Made by a program: the position numbers and the translations under genes
Notes under the pieces: generated by a model
Told to the model about the DNA's origin: nothing
Database searches by the model: none
What the model saw: only the letters and a program-made list of their open reading frames with translations
NCBI GenBank assembly: GCA_963693285.1
Contig: OY848931.1
Span: 3,043,144 to 3,107,143 of the forward strand
Direction: 5' to 3'
Length of the DNA stretch: 64,000 nucleotides
From: Xestospongia muta
Taxonomy: Eukaryota > Porifera > Demospongiae > Haplosclerida > Petrosiidae
Shown: positions 11,280-24,600 of the stretch, one piece after another
Layout: the number at the start of each line of letters is the position of its first letter
Position numbering within the stretch: the first letter of the stretch is position 1

Positions 11280-14200
11280 ATGATGAAAACAAACTTATTG
11301 GTACTGATAGTGTGCTTTCTTCATCACTCTGTTAAAGGACAAGTGAACAGCGTAAGTTTTGTTTGCTTTCAAAATCATTTTTTAGGTTGTGCGAACGTCC
11401 TCAGTCAGTGCTAAGCGCGTCTCTGTGTGAAGGTATTGTTGAAATTGTACTTGTAGGTTTTCTTCGAATATCCAACACTATCTGTGTCTATGAGCCGGCG
11501 ATTGGTGTCGTGTGCAAGCAACTTAAAATGGCCGACATGTTTTTGTTGTTGCCCTAGCTGTTCAGCGTTTAACGGCATGTTATTATCCAGTCTTAAGTGT
11601 ATTATTATAGAGCTACAGTGGTTGTACACTTAGCCAACAATAGAATGAAAGATTGACTTTTATTTCACCTTGGGACAAAATGAAATGGTGAAAATATTTG
11701 CAACATTGGCATCATGTGATCAATGTGATAAAATTCATGTGAAGTAACAATAACCATAAATAGCACTAGTAGGTACAAAGTATTGTGGAAGTGTGTATAG
11801 GGTTGAATGTATATTATAATATGTATCAGTTTTGTGAGTTGTTACATGTACACATTGGTTTTATTGACCACACCTAATTGGGACCTACTTAGAAACCTTG
11901 TCCCAATTATTATAGCTGTGAGCCTATATCTTTTAACAAGTGCATTAATGTGATTATTTTAATTTTCTACATAGTGTCCGACTGAAGATGACTTAGTTGA
12001 TCAATTTAATGTTGTATCTCAACATCTGTCAGTTGTTGGGCGTGATGGACAAGTTTGTCATATGGAACATCACCATGACGATCATGGTAAGATAAAATGT
12101 TATTTCTGGTTGCTTTCAAAGTGTTATTTTAACAATAGTTCTGGTACATAGTGTGTCTTTACTATGATAGCTACCTTTAAGCACACTTATGTTGTTTCTA
12201 AGTTAAACAACATTCATTAGTATTAATTTCAACATTCATTAGTATTAATTTCAATTTTTAATCATTGTGAATTTTTGTCACAATTAAATACTTCAACTTT
12301 CCAGATAACTATGATGATCATAACAATGATACTGGAAATAATGAGACTACTAACACTTGTGAGACTCTATATATGTTATGTAGAACAGTGATCATCTCTC
12401 TCAATTTGACAACTGAAGACTGTCTAGAAGAACATAACCACAACTCTACAACATCATCAGTGACAGCTGGTCAAGGTAATATATTATAAGTAAAGTGTAT
12501 ATTATATACAATATTCACTTAATAATGATAATATGACTCTTTCATTTCCTTTATTTAGCCTATGGCTATGGTTTTCTTATGATTCTGTTTGTGAGTTTGT
12601 GTTCAGTACTAGGAGTGTTTCTTGTTCCACTCATCAACAGTAATTCTAAAGTTGGCAGACAGACTTATGAATATGTCTTTGCCTTCATGGTAGCCATTGG
12701 AGCATCTGCTTTAATCAGTGATGCTGTTCTACACCTTATTCCACATGTAAGTACACTGTAATTATAACTATACATTATTATGATGAACAAAATCATAGTT
12801 GCATCACTGTAAAAAAGGATAAGTTGTTAACAGAAAATAAATTAGTTTGTACATATAGAAGGTGGTTAATGCCTAACTAATGAGACATTACATGTAATCT
12901 TATAGATCTGATAATCAATTACAACTACATGACTTGTCGTTAGTTTATTAGTGTGATATTTACCTCTCTCAGTATATCATCATGTATTATATTCAATGTC
13001 AATGACTATAGATTGGTTAATTGATAAATCGTTTTTTACAGTGGATAAATTAATTTCTTAATAATTTCTCTGTATAGCCAGGTAGGTAAAAGGGATAAAT
13101 GTGAATAACATAGATATAAAGATAAATAAATGATATTTGGTAAATAAAACCTTTCTTTAAAATCAATAGACATTTATAATTACCACATTAAGGTACATTA
13201 TTTCAAAATACCTTAGTTAGCACTTCATAATTATGAAGCAGTCAAGTTTTCTAGTCCACAGTATCACTTTCTTCTGAAAGAATATTATCTACATAATCAA
13301 AGCATATACTCATTTTGATGATATTGCATTTACTATCCTTTTGTCAAAATTGATCAGCAGCTCAGAAAGAAATTAATTATCTTTCTGAAAATCTATATCT
13401 GTCAATAAAACATTATGATTACGTTTTATTAATAATTTTAGTGAAATGTGCTTATTACTCATGTAGGCATTTGGTCTTCATGCTCATGAAGAGGATGATG
13501 GACATGACCACAATTTATCAGAAGAAAATAAAGACTATATTTGGAAGGGCTGTCTTGTCTTACTTGGAACATATGCTTTCTTTCTATTGGAAGTTGCACT
13601 TCATGGACTTGGAAACTACCTGAAAAAGGTTGAAATACTTTATAGTCTGCATTGATTAATGTGCTATTCATCTATTAGAAGTCAAATAGTCCCTCTCATG
13701 ACAATCATCATCGTCATCAACATGGATACTCTGCTGAAGATGGCCACTATTCTTTAGAAGTCCGAAAAAAAGAACCAATAACTGGCTCTAATAATGACGA
13801 GGTATGTGCTAAGTTCCATTGACTAGCTATAGATCTACATTTTTATTTTGAATTTCAACTATTATTTTGTAGCTAGGAGAAAGAAGTAAGCTTGTAGAAA
13901 AAGATGGAAAAATAGAACAAGATCAAGATACTGATGTTAGAAGTAGCAAATTCTGTGGTATATCTTGTCGTAAAATCAAATCTATGGCCTGGTTGATTAT
14001 TGTGGGTGATGCTGTACATAACTTTGCTGATGGATTAGCTCTGGGTGCTGCTATAGCCCAGAGCCTCACTTTAGGATTGAGTACTATGTTTGCCTTGATC
14101 TTTCATGAAATACCTCACGAATTAGGTAAATAATAAATAAACGGACTGAGAGAGACAGAGTATAGTATATAAATATATGTCTTTTGTATTATTTGTATTA

Positions 14201-14626
14201 ATAGGTGATTATGTGATTCTGGTAAGGTCTGGGATGCATTGGGCCACAGCACTTTTTTTCAACTTTTTTTCTTCTCTCACTGCAATAGTTGGTTTCTTTA
14301 TAGGAGTAGCTATTAGCTATAGCTCAAACAGTACAGAGGAAAATGGTTGGATCCTCTCTATAACTGCTGGTCTCTTTTTTTATATTGCCCTCACTGACCT
14401 GGTTAGCTATTACATGCATGCCAGTTCAGCAATTGATGATAGATTCTGATATTTTTGTTTATAGCTACCAGACCTAATTCATGGAGGGGATTATGTAAAA
14501 CTGACAAAGACAGGATGGAAGTGGTCACTACGTTTTTTTCTTACCAATTTGGGTTTCATTATTGCTTTTGCTGTTCTTCTAGTTTTAGCATTGTATGAAG
14601 ATGATCTCAATAAACTGATTGGCTAA
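11280..14626 (+). CDS. ZIP zinc transporter, LIV-1 type, tandem copy A
   Basis: Exons 11280-11351, 11975-12086, 12305-12475, 12559-12746, 13467-13628, 13679-13801, 13873-14125, 14205-14401 and 14465-14626 give 479 residues. A signal peptide (MMKTNLLVLIVCFLHHSVKG) is followed by a His/Asp-rich extracellular segment (MEHHHDDHDNYDDHN) and membrane segments FLMILFVSLCSVLGVFLVPL, FAFMVAIGASALISDAVLHL and others. A cytosolic His-rich loop (HDNHHRHQHG) precedes the two metal-site helices HNFADGLALGAA and HEIPHELGDYVIL. The latter is the LIV-1 (SLC39A6/10 type) signature, so zinc import into the cytosol is the expected role. The extracellular domain is much shorter than in vertebrate ZIP6/10. An in-frame ATG at 11229 would put 17 residues before the signal peptide; I prefer 11280. 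Confidence 0.9.
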
Positions 14627-15097
14627 TCATAATAGCACAAGTCAATTGTATCTAATAGGGAATTAAATACCGAATTTATTCTACTGTGGTTTCTAATTAA
14701 TTTTGTGCTTTGATTATGTTTCAATATTTTGTTGTAATAGTTATGTACACTATTTATTAGTCATAACTAATATTCTTCCTGTATGTGACCTTCGAGAGTC
14801 AATCCGTATTTTTTTGCACTAAGCAGCCATTATTTAAAACATACATGTGATATAGTTGTGAAGTTGAGAAAGAATACTAATTCACTGAAATAGTGGAATG
14901 TCAATTGTGTGGTGTGGTGTGTGTCAGACCATACTGAAACTATGCCATTTGCATTGTATTGCTAGTGTATTACCCCATAACACAAATTTTAATGTCATAG
15001 CCTAACCACTGTAGTAATATTGATAAGCGCAATATTGATGACATTTTTGATGAAAAAGGGGTGTGGCTAACTAGACTTCATGACCTTGAACTTGCAG

Positions 15098-16042
15098 ATG
15101 AAGACTAGCTTCGTAGTCCTCGTATTGTGTATTCTCTATTCCTCTGTCAGAGGACAAGTGAACAGTGTAAGTTCTATTCCTTCAAAACCATTATTCCAAT
15201 GTTTGCAGAAACCTCCTCGTTATTGCTATACGTCTGTGTAGAGCTACTGTAAAGATGATCTAGTATATAACTAACTAAATCAGAATCATTAATCTCAACT
15301 CTGACGAGAGAGAGTGAGACACTAAGAGTGAGTGAGAGAGTCGGGGATTTTAAACTGTAAGGCGTATGGATGCACACGACACTTGACTGCCGACGGTGTG
15401 CGTCGTGTGCAAGGTGACTAAACGTGGCTGACATTTTGTTGCTACAAGCCTTCTTTAGTACCAAGCATCAAACATATAGTCGGTATTACTATTAATACTG
15501 TGACATTGTTTTATGGTACGTATAGCTAAGTACAGATTAAATTGTTGTAATAGCTTTGTCCTGGGATAAAATGAAATGTTGTGATCTGCAAATTTGCCAC
15601 AAATGATTTAATGATAATTATGAAAAATAGCAAATCAAAACTATTGTATATAAACTCAATGATGACTTAGTTGATCAATTTAATGTTGTATCTCAACATC
15701 TGTCATTTGTTGGGCGTGATGGACAAGTTTGTCATATGGAACATCACCATGACGATCATGGTAAGATAAAATGCATGTTATTCTAAACAATCTTATTGTA
15801 CAAATTAATTTTATTGGAAAAGGTATAATAGTGATAATTTATTAACTTCTCGTATTATATAGATGATGAAAATCACCATAAGGATCATGACGATGATCAC
15901 AACAATAATGGGACTACTAACACTTGTGAGACTTTATACATGTTATGTAGAACAGCAATCATCTCTCTCAATTTGACAACTGAGGACTATCTAGAAGAAC
16001 ATAACCACAACTCTACAACATCATCAGTGACAGCTGGTCAAG
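15098..16042 (+). pseudogene. Broken 5' fragment of a ZIP gene (exon type 1b, exons 2-3 only)
   Basis: A different signal-peptide exon, type 1b (15098-15166, MKTSFVVLVLCILYSSVRG), is followed by copies of ZIP exon 2 (15661-15760) and exon 3 (15863-16042). The exon 2 copy has lost its splice acceptor and first codons: intron sequence runs straight into GATGACTTAG where the other copies have ctacatag before TGTCCGACTGAA. Exon 3 carries an in-frame variant with more His/Asp (HHKDHDDDHNN) and Tyr in place of the Cys in TTEDC. Nothing resembling exons 4-9 follows; an ACBD5 fragment begins at about 16090. Confidence 0.8.
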
Positions 16043-16089
16043 GTAATATACATGTAGTATAAACTGTCATATATTTACTTACCTGGATT

Positions 16090-16781
16090 CAATTTATATT
16101 CTTGACTGACTCAAATGTTTGTACAATGCCCCTACACATGTAGATAATTTTTATACTCGGAATTTACTGTGCAGCAATCAATTTATTGTGTTATTACATT
16201 TAGATAGTTGAAACAATGCCAATGGTATATATACCTGAATCAATAATGAGAGAATGTTAATATTTTTGAGTGCATGCATATTATTTAGTAGATATTAATG
16301 GGATACTGTTACGGAGAGTAACATCATTGATATTGTACACTTCCAATATCCTATCATTGTAACAAGTACTAACTACAGTGTCTTCCTATACAATATAATT
16401 GTAGTATAGTCATAGTCCTATTAGTCTTATTTGTAGGGATGTACTTGCATGACGTATTTTTATATCTTAATAGGTTTTGACACAGCAGCTCTCTAATTTC
16501 CTACATCAGGTGAGAAGCTATGTTTTTTTTTCTAATATTTGTCCAGGACCTATGTTAGTACTTATTCTTATTTATAGGTACAGGATCTAACTCAACCCTC
16601 TCCAGCTCTAATGGTATGAAGAAGACCTTGGAGATTATTAATGTTAATTGTTGGACCAGTTATGATTAATATAATATTTAGATATTGGTCTCACAATGGG
16701 ACAACACCAGTCCCTTGGTGGATGTGGGCTATTGTGACTACTTGTCATATTGTGTGCAATGTATTTGCCCTTCGACAATAA
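16090..16781 (+). pseudogene. ACBD5 3'-end fragment, internally deleted duplicate
   Basis: Sequence near-identical to ACBD5 9735-9868 is joined at about 16220 to a copy of 10506-11100. This removes most of two coding exons. The last two exons, with the C-terminal membrane segment and stop (16779-16781), are retained almost unchanged. It came along with the upstream flank of the ZIP gene, since the copy continues without a break into ZIP copy B. No start or acyl-CoA-binding domain remains. Confidence 0.88.
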
Positions 16782-16960
16782 ATGTAATTTTATTTAAAAA
16801 GTTTTAAAGGTCCACATTTTACTGCATAACGTTAGTTATAGCTCTAGTGTGTGTAGAGTATAACACATAAAATAAGATTTATTGAATATAAGTAGATGGG
16901 TGGGTTGTTATGTTAAGAATAGTTATCACCCTCTCCAAAGAATCTGAAGTTGGAAACAAC

Positions 16961-19900
16961 ATGATGAAAACAAACTTATTGGTACTGATAGTGTGCTTTC
17001 TCCATCACTCTGTTAAAGGACAAGTGAACAGCGTAAGTTTTTTTTGCTTTCAAAATCATTTTTTAGGTTGTGCGAACGTCCTCAGTCAGTGCTAAGCGCG
17101 TCTCTGTGTGAAGGTATTGTTGCAATTGTACTTGTAGATTTTCTTCGAATATCCGACACCATCTGTGTCAATGAGCACGTTACTAACTCAATATATGCTG
17201 ACGATTGGTGTCGTGCGCAAGCAACTTAAAATGGCCGACATTTTTTGTTGCCCTAGCTGTTCAGCGTTTAACGGCATATTATTATCCAGTCTTAAGTGTA
17301 TTATTATAGAGCTACGGTGGTTGTACACTTAGCCAACAATAGAATGAAAGATTGACTTTTATTTCACCTTGGGACAAAATGAAATGGTGAAAATATTTGC
17401 AACATTGGGATCATGTGATCAATGTAACAAAATTCATGTGAAGTAACAATAACCATAAATAGTACTAGGAGGTACAAAGTATTGTGGGAGTTTTTATAGG
17501 GTTGAATGTATATTATAATATGTATCAGTTTTGTGAGTTGTTACATGTACACATTGGTTTTATTGACCACACCTAATTGGGACCTACTTAAACGAGCATG
17601 AGCAGTATAAAAGGGGGCTAGGCTGCCCACAAAATGGCACACACAAAACTTTTCAATATCAAAAAAATGGAAGTTGTGTTTCTTTTCCTGTTTACATCAT
17701 AACATGCACTTCCTGTAGCTGTTGCAACAGCTGCTTAACAGCTTAATTAACATTATGCATATGTTCAGTGCAGATATTCCCGTTTTTGTGGATACGTGTA
17801 AATTTCTGTAGTGAAATGGCGAACAGTAGAAAACGTGTAAGACTTTCTCTTGTGATCGACTTTGACAGTCTAGAGGGGAAGAATGTGTTTGAGAGAAGGT
17901 TGGACCATGTTAGAAAAGTTCTAACTCCTGCTGAGCAATATGATTTAGACAACTATGGTCTTATGTCAGCCATCTTTGATTCTGCCACGTATAATTCAGT
18001 TGAGCAATAGAAGTTGTTATCTATTATTATCAACCGTGTAATTGAGATAACACGTGTTTGTACCTATTACAACTGTTATAGATGTTTTGTGTGGGTTTTT
18101 CAGGTTGGTATGGCTACTATCTAGAACGATATCTAGGTTTGAATATTGCCGCCATCTCACTCTTTGGTAGGCGTCATGTTCTTCCGGGCAGCCCACCCCC
18201 CCCTTTTATAGCGAGCAGGAATGTGCATTATATCCGACACATGCTCATTTAAAAACCTTGTCCCAATTATTATGGCTGTGAGCCTATATCTTTTAACAAG
18301 TGCATTAATGTGATTATTTTAATTTTCTACATAGTGTCCGACTGAAGATGACTTAGTTGATCAATTTAATGTTGTATCTCAACATCTGTCAGTTGTTGGG
18401 CGTGATGGACAAGTTTGTCATATGGAACATCACCATGACAATCATGGTAAGATAAAATGTTATTTTTGGTTGCTTTCAAAGTGTTATTTTAACAATAGTT
18501 CTGGTACATAGTGTGTCTTTACTATGATAGCTACCTTTAAGCACACTTATGTCGTTTCTAAGTTAAACAACATTCATTAGTATTAATTTCAACATTCATT
18601 AGTATTAATTTCAATTTTTAATCATTGTGAATTTTTGTCACAAGTGAATACTTCAACTTTCCAGATAACTATGATGATCATAACAATGATACTGGAAATA
18701 ATGAGACTACTAACACTTGTGAGACTCTATATATGTTATGTAGAACAGTGATCATCTCTCTCAATTTGACAACTGAAGACTGTTTAGAAGAACATAACCA
18801 TAACTCTACAACATCATCAGTAACAGCTGGTCAAGGTAGTTTGTTATAAGTAAAGTGTATATTATATACAATATTCACTTAATAATGATAATATGACTCT
18901 TTCATTTCCTTTATTTAGCCTATGGCTATGGTTTTCTTATGGTTCTGTTTGTGAGTTTGTGTTCAGTACTAGGAGTGTTTCTTGTTCCACTCATCAACAG
19001 TGATTCTAAAGTTGGCAGACAGACTTATGAATATGTCTATGCCTTCATGGTAGCCATTGGAGCATCTGCTTTAATCAGCGATGCTGTTCTACACCTTATT
19101 CCACATGTAAGTACACTGTAATTATAACTATACATTATTATGATGAACAAAATCATAGTTGCATCACTGTAAAAAGGATAAGTTGATTTTACAAATCCAT
19201 GGTTAATTTGGTACATGTAATGTGACATTGTTGTAATTACTAATATACTACAATTGTCTAGACATTATAATAATAAAGTGCAAACAGTAGATAGCAATAT
19301 TGATTTCCCTATCAAGAGGAAGAACAAATGCCCTACCCTTGTTTATTACTGAAATGTTAACAGAAAATAAATTAGTTTGTACATATAGAAGGTGGTTAAT
19401 GCCTAACTAATGAGACATTACATACAATCTTATAGATCTGATAATCAATTACAACTACATGACTTGTCGTTAGTTTATTAGTGTGATATTTACCTCTCTC
19501 AGTATATCATCATGTATTATATTCAATGTCAATGACTAGAGACTGGTTAATTAATAATTCATTTTTTACAGTGGATAAATTAATTTCTTAATAATTTCTC
19601 TGTATAACCAGGTAGGTAAAAGGGATAAATGTGAATAACATAGATATAAAGATAAATAAATGATATTTGGTAAATAAAAGCTTTCTTTAAAATCAATAGA
19701 CATTTATAATTACCACATTAAGGTACATTATTTCAAAATACCTTAGTTAGCACTTCATATTTATGAAGCAGTCAAGTTTTCCACTCCACATTATCACTTC
19801 CTTCTGAAAGAACATTATCTACATAATCAAAGCATATACTCATTTTGATGATATTGCATTTACTATCCTTTTGTCAAAATTGATCAGCAGCTCAGAAAGA

Positions 19901-21156
19901 AATTAATTATCTTTCTGAAAATCTATATCTGTCAATAAAACATTATGATTACGTTTTATTAATAATTTTAGTGAAATGTGCTTATTACTCATGTAGGCAT
20001 TTGGTCTTCATGCTCACGAAGAGGATGATGGACATGACCACAATTTATCAGAAGAAAATAAAGACTATATTTGGAAGGGCTGTATTGTCTTACTTGGAAC
20101 ATATATTTTCTTTCTATCGGAAGTTGCACTTCATGGACTTGGAAACTACCTGAAAAAGGTTGAAATACTTTAAAGTCTGCATTGATTAATGTGCTATTCA
20201 TCTATTAGAAGTCAAATAGTCCCTCTCATGACAATCATCATCGTCATCAACATGGATACTCTGCTGAAGATGGCCACTATTCTTTAGAACTCCGAGAAAA
20301 AGAACCAACAACTGACTCTAATAATGACGAGGTATGTGCTAAGTTCCATTGACTAGCTATAGATCTACATTTTTATTTTGAGTTTCAACTATTATTTTGT
20401 AGCTAGAAGAAAGAGCTAAGCTTGTAGAAAAAGATGAAAAAACAGAGCAAGATCAAGATACTGATGTTAGAAGTAGCAAATTCTGTGGTATATCTTGTCG
20501 TAAAATCAAATCTGTGGCCTGGTTGATTATTGTGGGTGATGCTATACATAACTTTGCTGATGGATTAGCTCTGGGTGCAGCTATATCCCAGAGCCTCACT
20601 TTAGGATTGAGTACTATGTTTGCCTTGATCTTTCATGAAATACCTCATGAATTAGGTAAGTAATAAATAAACGGACTGAGAGAGACAGAGTATAGTATAT
20701 AAATATATGTCTTTTGTATTATTTGTATTAATAGGTGATTATGTGATTCTGGTAAGGTCTGGGATGCATTGGGCCACAGCACTTTTTTTCAACTTTTTTC
20801 ATTCTTCCACTGCAATAGTTGGTTTCTTTATAGGAGTAGCTATTAGCTATAGCCCAAACAGTACAGAGAAAAATGATTGGATCCTCTCTATAACTGCCGG
20901 TCTCTTTTTTTATATTGTCCTCACTGACCTGGTTAGCTATTACATGCATGCCAGTTCAGCAATTGATGATAGATTCTGATATTTTTGTTTATAGCTACCA
21001 GACCTAATTCATGGAGGGGATTATGTAAAACTGACAAAGACAGGATGGAAGTGGTCACTACGTTTTTTTCTTACCAATTTGGGTTTCATTATTGCTTTTG
21101 CTGTTCTTCTAGTTTTAGCATTGTATGAAGATGATCTCAATAAACTGATTGGCTAA
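16961..21156 (+). CDS. ZIP zinc transporter, LIV-1 type, tandem copy B
   Basis: Exons 16961-17032, 18335-18446, 18665-18835, 18919-19106, 19997-20158, 20209-20331, 20403-20655, 20735-20931 and 20995-21156 have the same lengths as copy A and give 479 residues. All signature motifs are intact (HNFADGLALGAA, HEIPHELGDYVIL, His-rich loops). Differences from copy A include SDSKVGRQTYEYVYAF, GTYIFFLSEVALHG (Leu to Ser in a membrane segment), AISQSL and NFFHSSTAIVG. Intron 1 carries a 657-bp insertion (17592-18248). Intron 4 has about 165 bp that copy A lacks and copy C keeps. It has its own copy of the upstream flank, so it is probably transcribed separately. Role as in copy A. Confidence 0.88.
17592..18248. 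mobile_element. 657-bp TTAA-flanked inverted-repeat element in ZIP-B intron 1
   Basis: Copies A and C lack this segment at the same intron position, so both boundaries can be read. The empty site in copy C is acTTAAaaacc. In copy B TTAA flanks both sides (17588-17591 and 18249-18252). The ends are inverted: ACGAGCATG at left against CATGCTCAT at right. Further in, tataaaagggggctaggctg is mirrored by gggcagcccacc..ccttttata. TTAA duplication is the hallmark of piggyBac-type transposases. At 657 bp with no transposase this is non-autonomous. It contains a small ORF at 17816-18010. Confidence 0.85.
17816..18010 (+). CDS. Small ORF inside the TTAA element, unknown
   Basis: A 64-codon ORF beginning at an ATG in good context (gtgaaATGGCG): MANSRKRVRLSLVIDFDSLE and onward, with a basic start, then mixed charge, ending NSVEQ. 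I do not recognise a domain. It lies on the same strand as ZIP-B and about 200 bp inside the left arm, whose TATAAAAG could act as a TATA box. It may be part of a captured or degenerate transposon gene or chance; no splice sites are obvious. Confidence 0.3.
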   Translation: MANSRKRVRLSLVIDFDSLEGKNVFERRLDHVRKVLTPAEQYDLDNYGLMSAIFDSATYNSVEQ

Positions 21157-21602
21157 TCATAATAGCATGAGTCAATTATATCCAATAGGGAATAGTGAAT
21201 TTATTCTAGTGTGGTTTCTAATTAATTTTGTGCTTTGATTATGTTTCAATACTTTGCTGTAATAGTTATGTATGCTAATTATTAGTCATAACTAATATTC
21301 TTCCTGTATGTGACCTTCAAGAGTCAGCCGTATCTTTTTGCACTAAGCAGCCATTATTTAAAATTTAATGAAACAATACTAATTCACTGAAATAGTGGAA
21401 TGTCAATCGTGTGGTGTGGTGTGTGTCAGACCATACCGAAACTATGCCATTTGCATTGTTTTGCTAGTGTATTAGCCCATAACACTGAAATTTTAATGTC
21501 AGCCTAACCACTGTAGTGAATATTGATAAGGGCAATATTGATGACATTTTGATGAAAAAGGGGTGTAGCTAATTTAACTGACTTCTTGACTTGAACTTGC
21601 AG

Positions 21603-24600
21603 ATGAAGACTAGCTTCGTGGTCCTCGTATTGTGTATTCTCTATTCCTCTGTCAGAGGACAAGTGAACAGTGTAAGTTCTATTCCTTCAAAACCATTATT
21701 CCAATGTGAGCGTAAACTTCCTCGTTATTGCTATACGTCTGTGTATAGTCTCATCCCCAGACCTACTCGCAAGCTACCGAGTAGGTCTGGGGACGAGACT
21801 AGTCTGTGTAGAGCTACTGTAAAGATGATCTAGTATATAACTAACTAAATCAGAATCATTAATCTCAACTCTGACGAGTGAGAGTAAGACACTAAGAGTG
21901 AGTGAGAGAGTCGGGGATTTTAAACTGTAAGTCGTATGGATGCACACGACACTTGACTGCCGACGGTGTGTGTCGTGTGCAAGGTGACTAAACATGGCTG
22001 ACATTTTGTTGCTACAAGCCTTCTTTAGTACCAAGCTTCAAACATATAGTCGGTATTACTATTAATACTGTGACATTGTTTTATGGTACGTATAGCTAAG
22101 TGCAGATTGAATTGTTTTTGGCTTGTCCTGGGATAAAATGAAATGTTGTGATCTGCAAATTTGCCACAAATACTTTAATGATAATTATGAAAAATAGCAA
22201 ATCAAAACTATTGTATATAAACTCAATAAAATGCATTAACTTAATCATTTTGTGTTCTACATAGTGTCCGACTGAAGATGACTTAGTTGATCAATTTAAT
22301 GTTGTATCTCAACATCTGGTCTTAAGTGTACTATTATAGAGCTACGGTGGTTGTACACTTAGCCAACAATAGAATGAAAGATTTACTTTTGTTTCACCTT
22401 GGGACAAAATCAAATGGTGAAAATATTTGCAACATTGGCATCATGTGATCAATGTAATAAAATTCATGTGAAGTAACAATAACCATAAATAGCACTAGGA
22501 GATACAAAGTATTGTGGGAGTGTGTATAGGGTTGAATGTATATTATAATATGTATCAGTTTTGTGAGTTGTTACATGTACACATTGGTTTTATTGACCAC
22601 ACCTAATTGGGACCTACTTAAAAACCTTGTCCCAATTATTATGGCTGTGAGCCTATATCTTTTAACAAGTGCATTAATGTGATTATTTTATTTTTCTACA
22701 TAGTGTCCGACTGAAGATGACTTAGTTGATCAATTTAATGTTGTATCTCAACATCTGTCAGTTGTTGGGCGTGATGGACAAGTTTGTCATATGGAACATC
22801 ACCATGACGATCATGGTAAGATAAAATGTTATTTCTGGTTGCTTTCAAAGTGTTATTTTAACAATAGTTCTGGTACATTGTGTGTCTTTACTATGATAGC
22901 TACCTTTAAGCACACTTATGTCGTTTCTAAGTTAAACAACATTCATTAGTATTAATTTCAACATTCATTAGTATTAATTTCAATTTTTAATCATTGTGAA
23001 TTTTTGTCACAAGTGAATACTTCAACTTTCCAGATAACTATGATGATCATAACAACAATACTGGAAATAATGAGACTACTAACACTTGTGAGACTCTATA
23101 TATGTTATGTAGAACAGTGATCATCTCTCTCAATTTGACAACTGAGCACTGTCTAGAAGAACATAACCACAACTCTACAACATCATCAGTGACAGCTGCT
23201 CAAGGTAGTTTATTATAAGTAAAGTGTATATTATATACAATATTCACTTAATAATGATAATATGACTCTTTCATTTCCTTTATTTAGCCTATGGCTATGG
23301 TTTTCTTATGATTCTGTTTGTGAGTTTGTGTTCAGTACTAGGAGTGTTTCTTGTTCCACTCATCAATAGTAATTCTAAAGTTGGCAGACAGACTTATGAA
23401 TATGTCTTTGCCTTCATGGTAGCCATTGGAGCATCTGCTTTAATCAGTGATGCTGTTCTACACCTTATTCCACATGTAAGTACACTATAATTATAACTAT
23501 ACATTATTATGATGAACAAAATCATAGTTGCATCACTGTAAAAAAGGATAAGTTGATTTTATAAATTCATGGTTAATTTAGTACATGTAAAACGACATTG
23601 TTATAATGACTAATATACTACAATTGTCTAGACATTATAATAATAAAGTGCAAACAGTAGATAGCAATATTGATTTCCCTATCAAGAGGAAGAACAAATG
23701 CCCTACCCTTGTTCATTACTGAAATGTTAACAGAAAATAAATTAGTTTGTACATATAGAAGGTGGTTAATGCCTAACTAATGAGACATTACATACAATCT
23801 TATAGATCTGATAATCAATTACAACTACATGACTTGTCGTTAGTTTATTAGTGTGATATTTACCTCTCTCAGTATATCATCATGTATTATATTCAATGTC
23901 AATGACTATAGATTGGTTAATTGATAAATCGTTTTTTACAGTGGATAAATTAATTTCTTAATAATTTCTCTGTATAGCCAGGTAGTTAAAAAGGGATAAA
24001 TGTGAATAACATAGATATAAAGATAAATAAATGATATTTGGTAAATAAAAGCTTTCTTTAAAATCAATAGACATTTATAATTACCACATTAAGGTACATT
24101 ATTTCAAAATACCTTAGTTAGCACTTCATATTTATGAAGCAGTCAAGTTTTCCACTCCACATTATCACTTCCTTCTGAAAGAACATTATCTACATAATCA
24201 AAGCATATACTCATTTTGATGATATTGCATTTACTATCCTTTTGTCAAAATTGATCAGCAGCTCAGAAAGAAATTAATTATCTTTCTGAAAATCTATATC
24301 TGTCAATAAAACATTATGATTACGTTTTATTAATAATTTTAGTGAAATGTGCTTATTACTCATGTAGGCATTTGGTCTTCATGCTCACGAAGAGGATGAT
24401 GGACATGATCACAATTCATCAGAAGAAAATAAAGACTATATTTGGAAGGGCTGTCTTGTCTTACTTGGAACATATGCTTTCTTTCTATTGGAAGTTGCAC
24501 TTCATGGACTTGGAAACTACCTGAAAAAGGTTGAAATACTTTATAGTCTACATTGATTAATGTGCTATTCATCTATTAGAAGTCAAATAGTCCCTCTCAT

